A stretch of DNA of 9,503 bases from Actinomycetota bacterium (GTDB lineage Bacteria > Actinomycetota > Thermoleophilia > Solirubrobacterales > Solirubrobacteraceae): contig VAWY01000096.1 in the NCBI GenBank assembly GCA_005888335.1, positions 1 to 9,503 on the forward strand, written 5' to 3'. The translations under genes and the position numbers were made by a program. The notes beneath the pieces are model-generated. The model saw only the letters and a program-made list of their open reading frames with translations, did no database searches and was not told where the DNA came from. The number at the start of each line of letters is the position of its first letter. Within the stretch, counting starts at the first letter, position 1. Shown one piece after another: positions 1 to 5,755 of the stretch.

Positions 1-653
1 TCGCCGATCGAGGCGCCGAGCGGGCGGGTGAGGATGTAGGCCAGCCAGAAGCTCAGGACTGGGTTGAGGCGCAGCGCGTAGTGGGCGAGGGCGATGACGG
101 CGATCGCGCCGCCGAAGATCCCGGCCGAGACGCCGTAGCCGAGGCTGAGCTTCTCGGCCATCAGGTCGCCGGCGGCGGTGCCGAGGGCGAAGGTGAAGAG
201 GATGGCCAGCCAGTAGAAGCCCTCGCGGCGGCGGGTGAAGATCGTGTGGATCGACAGGGTGCGCTCGACGGCGAACCAGACGGCGAAGACGATCGCCAGC
301 ACGATCGAGAAGACGGTGGTGCTGGTGGTCAGCGGGACGTGGTAGCGGTCGCTGAGGTTGTCGGTGATGAGCGTGCCGAAGACGCTGATGACGACGACGA
401 CGAGCCAGTAGGCGGGGGCGACGTAGCGGCGCAGCGCGAACTGCGCCAGCAACAGGACCACGAGCAGCGCGCCGGCGACGTAGGTCGTCTTCGTCAGCCC
501 GAAGCCGAGGTTCTCGTTGAGGTAGTCGGCGGCGGTCTCGCCGACCGTCGTGCACATGATCTTGATGAGCCAGAAGTAGAAGGTGACCTCTGGGACCTTG
601 TTGAGCATCCGCCGGACCCTGCCGGTCGCGGCGCGCTGGGCGATCGTCGTCAT
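1..653 (-). CDS. DUF347/COG4705-family four-repeat membrane protein (3' end outside window)
   Basis: This integral membrane protein is visible for 217 residues and its C-terminus lies beyond base 1. The sequence shows four related repeats, each with an aromatic-Trp at the head of a helix and an Asp exactly 15 residues later: W28/D43 (inside IKIMCTTVGETAADYL), W83/D98 (ending GTLITDND-like, read as GTLITDN), W148/D163 (ending GTAAGD) and W203 with the next Asp codon cut by the edge (LTRPLGASIG). This is the signature of the 'repeat of unknown function' DUF347 in COG4705 membrane proteins. The hydrophobic stretches suggest about two helices per repeat. The ATG at 653 is chosen because a GAGAGGAG Shine-Dalgarno sits 7 nt upstream; a second Met is at residue 16. 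It is probably transcribed separately from the methyltransferase 90 nt upstream. No transported substrate can be inferred from the sequence. The family call is confident, the function unknown. Confidence 0.85.
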   Translation of the reverse strand, partial: MTTIAQRAATGRVRRMLNKVPEVTFYFWLIKIMCTTVGETAADYLNENLGFGLTKTTYVAGALLVVLLLAQFALRRYVAPAYWLVVVVISVFGTLITDNLSDRYHVPLTTSTTVFSIVLAIVFAVWFAVERTLSIHTIFTRRREGFYWLAILFTFALGTAAGDLMAEKLSLGYGVSAGIFGGAIAVIALAHYALRLNPVLSFWLAYILTRPLGASIG

Positions 654-660
654 CGACTTG

Positions 661-668
661 CTCCTCTC
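661..668 (-). promoter_or_regulatory. Strong Shine-Dalgarno of the DUF347 gene
   Basis: On the minus strand GAGAGGAG lies 7 nt before the ATG at 653. It is the clearest ribosome binding site in the window and fixes this start. It contrasts with most other starts here, which have no recognisable Shine-Dalgarno. Confidence 0.75.
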
Positions 669-729
669 GCTGGTATCGCAAGCCAGTGATCGGCGCGGTC
701 GCCGGGAAAACTGATGACTCTGCGCACCG

Positions 730-747
730 TGTTCAGGTGCTGTTCAG
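730..747 (-). repeat. Tandem 7-bp direct repeat with 11-bp period upstream of the DUF347 gene
   Basis: On the minus strand CTGAACA occurs twice (747-741 and 736-730), separated by 4 bp, so the period is 11 bp. Read on the plus strand this is TGTTCAG twice. Tandem 7+4 direct repeats are the usual layout of sites for OmpR/PhoB-family response regulators, and the GTTCA core resembles half-sites of actinobacterial PhoP boxes. The repeat lies about 77-94 bp before the DUF347 start and overlaps the stop codon of the upstream methyltransferase gene. A two-copy 7-mer can arise by chance, so this is a candidate only. Confidence 0.3.
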
Positions 748-1667
748 TCCCGGCGCGCGAGCACCGCCACCGTGCCCCCGCGCCCGGCGAGGCCCGCGGC
801 CAGCTCGGCCAGCGCGGCGACCGGGGCCAGCGGCACGGCGAGCGCCGTCGGCACCAGATCGGCGGCGCGCAGCGGCGCAGCGCGCTTGAGCGCCAGATAC
901 AGCCACGAGGGGGTCGGCGTGACCCGCGAGACCAGCGACTGCCACAGCCCGAACGGATTGTGCTCGAGCAGGACGTGGTGCGTGCGCGCGGGCGCGAGCC
1001 CGTCGCGGGCGAGCAGCGTCCGCAGGCCCGCGGCGGTGAAGTGCGTGCGGTGGCGCGGCAGATCGAGATGGAACCAGCGGCCGCCGCCGAGGCGCGCCTG
1101 CAGGCTCGCCAGGTTCGGCGCGCCGACCAGCACGACGCCGCCCGGCCGCAGCCAGCGGCGTACGCGCTCGAGGGCGCCCGCGGGGTCGTCGACGTGCTCG
1201 AGGACGTGCCAGAGGGTCACCGCGTCGAGCGAGCCGGGCGCCAGGCGCGCGTCCTCGATGGCCGCCTGCTCGAGCGTCACGCCGTACACGCCGCGCGCGG
1301 CCGCCACGCCGCGCGCCGACGGCTCGATCCCCGTCGCGTCCCAGCCCGCCGCGCGGGCCGCGGCGACGAAGCGCCCGCGCCCGGCGCCGGCGTCGAGCAG
1401 CCGCCCGGGCGGGCGGATCGCGCGGTGCAGCAGCGCGAGGCGCCGGCGGTCGAACGCCGCGAGCACCGGAGCGGCGAGCCGGGCGCCGCGTGGCGCGACC
1501 GGCGCGTACGCCCCGCTCTCGTGCGAGCCGGCCGGCGCCGCGGTCACCGCCGTGCCGCAGCGCGCGCAGCGCCGCAGCGCCACGGGGGCGTGCGGCGGCT
1601 CGGCGGCGGGAGCGCAGCGCCACGGCGCGAGCGGCCCGCCGCAGGCGGGGCACGCCTCCGGCGCCAT
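744..1667 (-). CDS. Class I SAM-dependent methyltransferase with N-terminal zinc-ribbon-like motif
   Basis: The 307-residue protein begins with two CxxC pairs (CPAC at 6-9 and CARC at 34-37), which look like a zinc ribbon. A Rossmann methyltransferase domain follows: motif I LLDAGAGRGRF at 90-100, acidic residue E115 after beta-2 (GIEPS), then WHVLEHVDDP at 153-162 and a WLRPGG element, all typical of the Methyltransf_11/Methyltransf_23 group. A later HLDLPRH-THF segment resembles methyltransferases that act on sugar or polyketide-like substrates, and the C-terminus is hydrophobic. The ATG at 1667 is preferred over an in-frame ATG at 1742 because the protein then starts directly before the first CxxC and a TACCTT hexamer ends 7 nt upstream. 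It is divergent from the small gene at 1757. The methyl acceptor cannot be predicted. Confidence 0.85.
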   Translation of the reverse strand: MAPEACPACGGPLAPWRCAPAAEPPHAPVALRRCARCGTAVTAAPAGSHESGAYAPVAPRGARLAAPVLAAFDRRRLALLHRAIRPPGRLLDAGAGRGRFVAAARAAGWDATGIEPSARGVAAARGVYGVTLEQAAIEDARLAPGSLDAVTLWHVLEHVDDPAGALERVRRWLRPGGVVLVGAPNLASLQARLGGGRWFHLDLPRHRTHFTAAGLRTLLARDGLAPARTHHVLLEHNPFGLWQSLVSRVTPTPSWLYLALKRAAPLRAADLVPTALAVPLAPVAALAELAAGLAGRGGTVAVLARRD

Positions 1668-1674
1668 AGAACTG

Positions 1675-1680
1675 AAGGTA
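1675..1680 (-). promoter_or_regulatory. Candidate -10 element (TACCTT) of the zinc-ribbon methyltransferase
   Basis: On the minus strand TACCTT matches TANNNT and is followed by 7 nt and then the ATG at 1667. Transcription would begin at or very near the A of the start codon, giving a leaderless mRNA. No convincing -35 is visible. Confidence 0.45.
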
Positions 1681-1741
1681 GTCCGCGGCCCGGGCATCCT
1701 TGCCCGTGCCTCTGATGCCGAATGGCTTCGTCCGGCCGCCA

Positions 1742-1747
1742 TATGAT
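1742..1747 (+). promoter_or_regulatory. Candidate -10 element (TATGAT) of the 1757-2905 operon
   Basis: TATGAT is a near-consensus sigma70-type -10 hexamer (one mismatch to TATAAT). It ends 9 nt before the ATG at 1757. Nothing in the C-rich spacer resembles a Shine-Dalgarno, so a leaderless or 1-3 nt leader transcript is likely. Confidence 0.55.
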
Positions 1748-1756
1748 GCGCCCCCC

Positions 1757-1969
1757 ATGGCGAAGCTCACGCCCGCCCAGCAGCGCTGGCGCAACCGCAT
1801 CGAGCTGCTCATCCGGCTCATGCAGCCCGGTCTCGACCTCATGCTGCTCGCCGGCGACCGTCTGTCGCGCTCGGTGGGCCGCTCCGACGACGAGCCGGTC
1901 CCGGCCATCCGCTTCCCCGACGACGTGCGGCCGCTCGCGCCCGGCCAGCCGCCCCGGCCCACCGGCTGA
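1757..1969 (+). CDS. Small conserved-looking protein of unknown function (70 aa)
   Basis: I do not recognise a named family. The protein opens MAKLTPAQQRWRNRIELLIR, then forms an amphipathic to hydrophobic helix (about residues 15-35) with leucines and methionines, and ends in a Pro-rich acidic/basic tail finishing RPTG. It has no signal peptide and no cysteines. The start is the ATG at 1757, placed directly behind a TATGAT hexamer; an upstream in-frame ATG at 1700 would lie before that promoter and would overlap the divergent promoter region. The stop is 9 nt before the GTG of the membrane protein gene at 1979, so the two are almost certainly co-transcribed, and the small protein may assist or bind that membrane protein. 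Codon use matches its neighbours. Confidence 0.7.
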   Translation: MAKLTPAQQRWRNRIELLIRLMQPGLDLMLLAGDRLSRSVGRSDDEPVPAIRFPDDVRPLAPGQPPRPTG

Positions 1970-1978
1970 CGTTCGCCG

Positions 1979-2905
1979 GTGCCCGAGCCCATCAGGACCC
2001 CCGAGGAGCAGCTCGCCTGGGAGGCCGAGCGCCGGCCGCGCGCGATCGTCGCCGCCGTCGCCGCCGCGGCGCTCGTCCTCGGCGGGTCGATCTACGCGTC
2101 GGTGGCCGCGTCGCGCGACTTCCCCCAGGTCGGGCTCACCGAGGCGATCACGCCGGCGCTGCAGGGCCGGCCGAGCGCCGCGATCGATCCGCACGTCGCC
2201 GCCGCGCGCTTCTTCGACGACAACGCCGCGCAGCTGACGGCCGGGGCGGCGATCTCGGCGCTCGGCACGTTGGCCATGGCCTACGCGCTGCTCTACCTGG
2301 CCGAGGCGATCCGCGCCCGGCGCCCCGAGTTCCAGGGGGCGCTGCGCTGGCTGCCGCTCATCGGCGCCGTGCTCGCCGCCGCCGCGAGCATCGGGCGCCC
2401 GGTGGCCTTCGCCGCCAACGCGCGCGACTACCTCCACGGCCCGCGCGCCGCCAACGCCCTGGACCAGATCTCCAACCACGGCGCCACCCCGCTGCTCAAC
2501 GCGCTCGGCATCGCCGGCCAGTTCGCGATCGCCTTCGCCTTCGTGCTCATCGGGTTGAACGCCATGCGCGTCGGCCTGCTCACGCGCTTCATGGGCGTGC
2601 TGGCGATCATCGTGGGCGTCCTCTTCGTGATCCCGCTCGGGCCGCTGCCCATCGTCCAGGCGTTCTGGCTGGGCGCGCTCGCCCCGCTCTTCGCGATGCG
2701 CTGGCCCGCCGGCCAGCCGCCCGCGTGGGTCACCGGCCGCGCCGAGCCGTGGCCGAGCGCGGACGAGGTCCGCCGCCGGCGCGACGCGTCGCGCGCCCAC
2801 GCCGAGGCGCGCGCGATCAAGGCGTCGCCGGCGGCCTCGGAGGCCGCCGAGCCGGTGCGCCCGCCGCACCCGTCGTCGAAGAAGCGGCGCAAGAAGCGCC
2901 GTTAG
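1979..2905 (+). CDS. Six-helix membrane protein with basic C-terminal tail, unknown function
   Basis: The 308-residue protein has a short charged N-terminus and about six hydrophobic helices: roughly 22-44, 84-108, 117-138, 165-192, 197-217 and 220-240. The region between helix 1 and 2 (45-83) is polar and probably on one side of the membrane. After the last helix comes a long hydrophilic tail rich in Arg/Ala, ending in a run of ten basic and serine residues (SSKKRRKKRR), probably cytosolic by the positive-inside rule. I do not recognise a family or catalytic motif. The GTG at 1979 follows the preceding stop by 9 nt. There is no clear Shine-Dalgarno, so coupling to the upstream small gene is likely. 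Its stop codon interlocks with that of the convergent methyltransferase gene. Confidence 0.8.
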   Translation: MPEPIRTPEEQLAWEAERRPRAIVAAVAAAALVLGGSIYASVAASRDFPQVGLTEAITPALQGRPSAAIDPHVAAARFFDDNAAQLTAGAAISALGTLAMAYALLYLAEAIRARRPEFQGALRWLPLIGAVLAAAASIGRPVAFAANARDYLHGPRAANALDQISNHGATPLLNALGIAGQFAIAFAFVLIGLNAMRVGLLTRFMGVLAIIVGVLFVIPLGPLPIVQAFWLGALAPLFAMRWPAGQPPAWVTGRAEPWPSADEVRRRRDASRAHAEARAIKASPAASEAAEPVRPPHPSSKKRRKKRR

Positions 2906-3555
2906 GGCGCCCGCCCGCGCAGCACCGCGACCTCCTCCTCGCGCTGGCCGGCGCCGAGCAGCCCGCGGCGCTCGAGCGTGTGGACGCGCGCCGACATCAG
3001 CGGCCCGAGCGGCCCGCGCCGGCGGACCACGACCCCGGGCTCGAGGCCGGCGGCCCGCATGCGCTCGAGCGTCGCGTCGATCCCGCAGATCGACGAGTGC
3101 ACGAGCATCAGCGAGCCGCCCCGGCGCAGGTGCTCGGGCGCCTGGTCGACGATGCGGTCCAGCAGCGCGCGCCCGTCGGCGCCGGCGTCCCAGTGGCGCC
3201 TGCGCCCCCGGCGCGGCAGGCCGTCGTGCTCGCCGGGCAGGTAGGGCGGGTTGCTGACGATCAGGTCGAAGCGCAGGCGGCCGACCGGCGCGAACAGGTC
3301 GCCGCGCAGCGCGCGGACGCGCACGCCGTTCGCGCGCGCGTTGAGGCGCACCGCGAGCACCGCGCGGCGCGAGAGGTCGACGGCGGTCACCTCGCGGGCG
3401 CCGCGCCGCGCCGCCGCCACGGCCAGCACGCCGCTGCCGGTGCACAGGTCGAGCACCGACGCGCGCGGCGGCAGCGTCGCCACGCGCAGGGCGTCCGCGA
3501 GCATCCACGTGTCGCTGAGCGGCCGGAAGACGCCCGGAGGGACGAGCACGCGCAC
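2902..3555 (-). CDS. HemK/PrmC-like small N5-type methyltransferase (NPPY motif)
   Basis: This 217-residue protein has the fold order of class I methyltransferases: motif I VLDLCTGSGVLAVAAA (34-49), acidic D60 (VTAVDLS), GDLF (85-88), and SNPPYLPG at 101-108. The NPPY tetrad binds a planar amide or amine in enzymes such as PrmC, which methylates the Gln of release factors, and in DNA/rRNA N-methyltransferases. It lacks the N-terminal helical domain of true PrmC (usually about 280 residues), so it is a stand-alone paralogue and its substrate is uncertain. I choose the GTG at 3555 because AGGTG lies 6 nt upstream and the protein then opens MRVLVPPGVFRP, as I expect for this group; a GTG at 3564 would add three residues. 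It is divergent from the ligase gene 24 nt away and converges on the membrane protein gene. Confidence 0.85.
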   Translation of the reverse strand: MRVLVPPGVFRPLSDTWMLADALRVATLPPRASVLDLCTGSGVLAVAAARRGAREVTAVDLSRRAVLAVRLNARANGVRVRALRGDLFAPVGRLRFDLIVSNPPYLPGEHDGLPRRGRRRHWDAGADGRALLDRIVDQAPEHLRRGGSLMLVHSSICGIDATLERMRAAGLEPGVVVRRRGPLGPLMSARVHTLERRGLLGAGQREEEVAVLRGRAP

Positions 3556-3561
3556 GCCCGA

Positions 3562-3566
3562 CACCT
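3562..3566 (-). promoter_or_regulatory. Shine-Dalgarno (AGGTG) deciding the 3555 start
   Basis: On the minus strand AGGTG is followed by a 6-nt spacer and the GTG at 3555. The alternative GTG at 3564 lies inside this motif and has only AGGA at 3-nt spacing. The site overlaps the candidate -10 of the divergent ligase gene. Confidence 0.45.
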
Positions 3567-3571
3567 ATCCT
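3566..3571 (+). promoter_or_regulatory. Candidate -10 element (TATCCT) of the ligase-oxygenase operon
   Basis: TATCCT matches TANNNT and ends 8 nt before the TTG at 3580. It supports this rare start codon and a leaderless message. No good -35 is seen. The hexamer sits in a 24-nt divergent region, so transcription of the two genes probably interferes. Confidence 0.45.
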
Positions 3572-3579
3572 CGCCCGCT

Positions 3580-4710
3580 TTGCGGCAAACGGTTGTTCCC
3601 GCTCCCGGCGCCGAGGCGCTGCGCGCCCTCTTCGACGCTCCCGCGCCGCTCACGATCGGCGTCGAGGACGAGTTCATGCTGCTCGATCCGGAGACGCTCG
3701 ACCTCGTGCCGCGGGCGGCCGAGGTCCTCGCCGCCGTCGCCGACGATGCGCGCTTCAAGCTCGAGCTGCCCGCCAGCCAGCTCGAGATCATGCTTCCGCC
3801 GCTCAGCGGCGCCGACGGCGCGGCGGCCGCGCTCGCCGACGCGCGCGCGGCGCTCGTCGCCCGCGCCGCGCCGCTGGCCCGCCCTGCGGCGCTGGCGCTG
3901 CACCCGTTCGCCGCGACCGAGGGACGGCTGAACACCGGCGAGCGCCACAAGCGCATCGAGCGCCGCTACGGCGCGCTCGCCCGGCGCCAGCTGCTGTGCG
4001 CGCTGCAGGTCCACGTCGCGGTGCGCGGCGCCGAGCGCGCGCTCGCCGTTCACGACGCGCTGCGCGGGCACCTGCCCGCGCTGACGGCGCTGACGGCCGC
4101 CGCGCCCTTCCACGGCGGGCGCGACACCGGTCACGCGTCGTGGCGCCCGCAGGTCGCCGACCTGCTGCCGCGCCACGGCATCCCGCCCGCGCTGCGCACG
4201 TGGGAGGCGTACGCCGAAGCGCTGCGCCCCCTGCCCGAGCCCGGCCAGTGGTGGTGGGACGTGCGCCCGCACCCGCTCTACGGCACGCTCGAGGTCCGCG
4301 CGGCCGACGCGCAGGCGAGCGTCGAGGACGCCGAGGCGGTGATCGCGGTCGTCCACGCGCTGGTCGCCTGGCTGGCCGAGCGCCACGACGCCGGCGAGCC
4401 GCTGCCGGTTTCGGCCACCGCGCCGCTGGCCGCCGACCGCGCCGCGGCGGCGCGCGCCGGCCTGGTCGCCGAGCTCACCGACCCCGACACTGGCGAGCGC
4501 GCACCCGCTCGCGAGCGCCTCGCCGCGCTGCTCGCCGCGCTCGCACCCGTCGCCGCGCGTCTCGGCGGCGGGCGCGGCCTCGCCCGCGCCCGGGCGATCG
4601 TCGCGGCGGGCGGGATCCCGGCGCGCCACCGCGCGGTCGCCGCCGCCGGCGGCCTGCGCGCGCTGGCCGCCGACGTGGCGGACGGGTTCGCGCCCCTCGC
4701 CCGCGGGTAG
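3580..4710 (+). CDS. Glutamate-cysteine ligase family 2 (EgtA/YbdK-type carboxylate-amine ligase)
   Basis: The 376-residue protein has the hallmarks of the GCS2 family, ATP-dependent enzymes that join a carboxylate (classically the gamma-carboxyl of glutamate) to an amine such as cysteine: GVEDEFMLLD at 27-36 with metal-binding acids E29/E31, ELPASQLEIMLPPL at 62-75, LQVHVAV at 142-148 with H145, GRDTGHASWRP in the middle, and WDVRPHPLYGTLEVRAAD towards the end. Its length is normal for YbdK/EgtA relatives. The start is TTG at 3580, the only sensible start before the conserved core and placed 8 nt behind TATCCT. It lies 10 nt before the diiron oxygenase gene, so the two form an operon. Ligation of glutamate and cysteine is possible, but YbdK-type members have varied substrates. 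Family confident, substrate unknown. Confidence 0.88.
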   Translation: MRQTVVPAPGAEALRALFDAPAPLTIGVEDEFMLLDPETLDLVPRAAEVLAAVADDARFKLELPASQLEIMLPPLSGADGAAAALADARAALVARAAPLARPAALALHPFAATEGRLNTGERHKRIERRYGALARRQLLCALQVHVAVRGAERALAVHDALRGHLPALTALTAAAPFHGGRDTGHASWRPQVADLLPRHGIPPALRTWEAYAEALRPLPEPGQWWWDVRPHPLYGTLEVRAADAQASVEDAEAVIAVVHALVAWLAERHDAGEPLPVSATAPLAADRAAAARAGLVAELTDPDTGERAPARERLAALLAALAPVAARLGGGRGLARARAIVAAGGIPARHRAVAAAGGLRALAADVADGFAPLARG

Positions 4711-4720
4711 GGGGCGCGCC

Positions 4721-5755
4721 GTGCTGGCGATCGGCGAAGTCGATCGGCTCCCGCAGCCGCGCGGGGAGCTCACCCGGGTCCTCGTCGATGGGCTGCGCCG
4801 CCCGGTCGGCCGCCTGCCCGAGGTCGACGTCGCGCCGCCCGCCGATCCGCTGGCCGACGAGGACCTGCACCTTGCGCTGTACCTCTGCTACGAGCTGCAC
4901 TACCGCGGGCTGCCCGGCGTGGCCGACGAGTGGGAGTGGGAGCCGACGCTGCTCGCCGCGCGGCGGCGCATGGAGTCGGTCTTCCTCGACGGGCTGCGCG
5001 CCGCCGTCCCCGCCGAGCCCGCGCCCGCGCCCACGCGCATCGACCTCGCGCTGCGCGCGATCGCCGAGGCGGACGACGCGCCGTCGCTGTCGAAGCACCT
5101 CGAGCGCGACGGCACACTCGAGCAGCTGCTCGAGTTCGTCGTGCACCGCTCGGCCTACCAGCTCAAGGAGGCCGACCCGCACTCGTGGGCGCTCCCGCGC
5201 CTGAGCGGCCGGCCGAAGGCCGCGCTCGTCGAGGTCCAGGCCGACGAGTACGGCGGCGGGCGGGTCGAGCGCATCCACGCCGAGCTCTTCGCGCAGGCCA
5301 TGGCCGCCCTCGGCCTCGACGCCCGCTACGGCGCCTACGTCGACGCCATCCCGGGCGTGACGCTGGCCACGGTCAACCTGATGTCGCTGTTCGGGCTGCA
5401 CCGCCGCTGGCGCGGCGCGATCGTCGGGCACCTCGCGCTCTTCGAGATGACCTCGTCGATCCCCAACCGCCGCTACGCCAACGCGCTGCGCCGGCTCGGC
5501 TGCGGCGAGCGGGCGACGGCGTTCTTCGACGAGCACGTGGAGGCCGACGCCGTGCACGAGCAGGTGGCCGCGGTCGACCTCGCCGGCGGCCTGGCGCGCC
5601 AGGAGCCCGCGGTCGCGGCCGACATCCTCTGGGGCGCCCGCTCGCTCGCCGCCCTCGAGGATCGCTGGGCGCGCCACCTCCTCGGCGCCTGGGAGCACGG
5701 CACCAGTTCGCTCCGCAGCGCGCAGATCGTTACGGTCTCAGGATGCTCGGGATGA
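4721..5755 (+). CDS. Haem-oxygenase-like diiron oxygenase (iron-containing redox enzyme family)
   Basis: The 344-residue, largely helical cytosolic protein fits the 'iron-containing redox enzyme' (Haem_oxygenas_2, HDO) family. Candidate metal ligands are E150 (QLKEADPH), E176 (VQADEYGGG), H186 (ERIHAELF), E242 (ALFEMTSSIPNR), H272, D276 and H279 (DEHVEADAVHEQ). As I recall, these spacings equal those of the N-oxygenase SznF (E189, E215, H225, E281, H311, D315, H318). HDOs cleave or oxidise amines, guanidines and fatty acids using a diiron site and oxygen. The N-terminal 130 residues resemble the family's usual helical lead-in (LYLCYELHYRG at 53-63). The GTG at 4721 has a G-rich AGGGGGC sequence upstream and follows the ligase stop by 10 nt. 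The family is confident. N-oxygenation is inference. Confidence 0.87.
   Translation: MLAIGEVDRLPQPRGELTRVLVDGLRRPVGRLPEVDVAPPADPLADEDLHLALYLCYELHYRGLPGVADEWEWEPTLLAARRRMESVFLDGLRAAVPAEPAPAPTRIDLALRAIAEADDAPSLSKHLERDGTLEQLLEFVVHRSAYQLKEADPHSWALPRLSGRPKAALVEVQADEYGGGRVERIHAELFAQAMAALGLDARYGAYVDAIPGVTLATVNLMSLFGLHRRWRGAIVGHLALFEMTSSIPNRRYANALRRLGCGERATAFFDEHVEADAVHEQVAAVDLAGGLARQEPAVAADILWGARSLAALEDRWARHLLGAWEHGTSSLRSAQIVTVSGCSG
5731..5736 (+). promoter_or_regulatory. Possible internal -10 element (TACGGT) before the exported protein gene
   Basis: TACGGT fits TANNNT and ends 6 nt before the ATG at 5743. It lies inside the end of the oxygenase gene, so it may be chance. It would give the downstream gene its own near-leaderless transcript in addition to operon read-through. 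Confidence 0.3.

Noticed and set aside
670..686. CTGG-N9-CCAG inverted repeat upstream of the DUF347 gene
   Set aside because: Only four matching pairs with no extension; too short to claim an operator or hairpin in such GC-rich DNA.
81..689. A plus-strand 202-codon frame opposite the DUF347 gene
   Set aside because: The product is acidic and repetitive (runs of Gly, Glu, Asp), with no motif, and lies antisense to a clear four-repeat membrane protein.
1668..1742. A 25-residue N-terminal extension of the zinc-ribbon methyltransferase from the ATG at 1742
   Set aside because: The extension has no conserved features, lies upstream of the better-placed TACCTT hexamer and would overlap the divergent promoter.
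1544..3508. A long minus-strand open frame of more than 600 codons across the small gene, the membrane protein gene and the NPPY methyltransferase gene
   Set aside because: Its translation is a low-complexity Arg/Ala/Gly-rich sequence with no family motif, and the same bases encode well-supported proteins in other frames. Such frames are expected at this GC content.
3565..4773. A 402-codon minus-strand frame opposite the ligase gene
   Set aside because: The translation is low complexity; the plus strand has the full set of GCS2 motifs.
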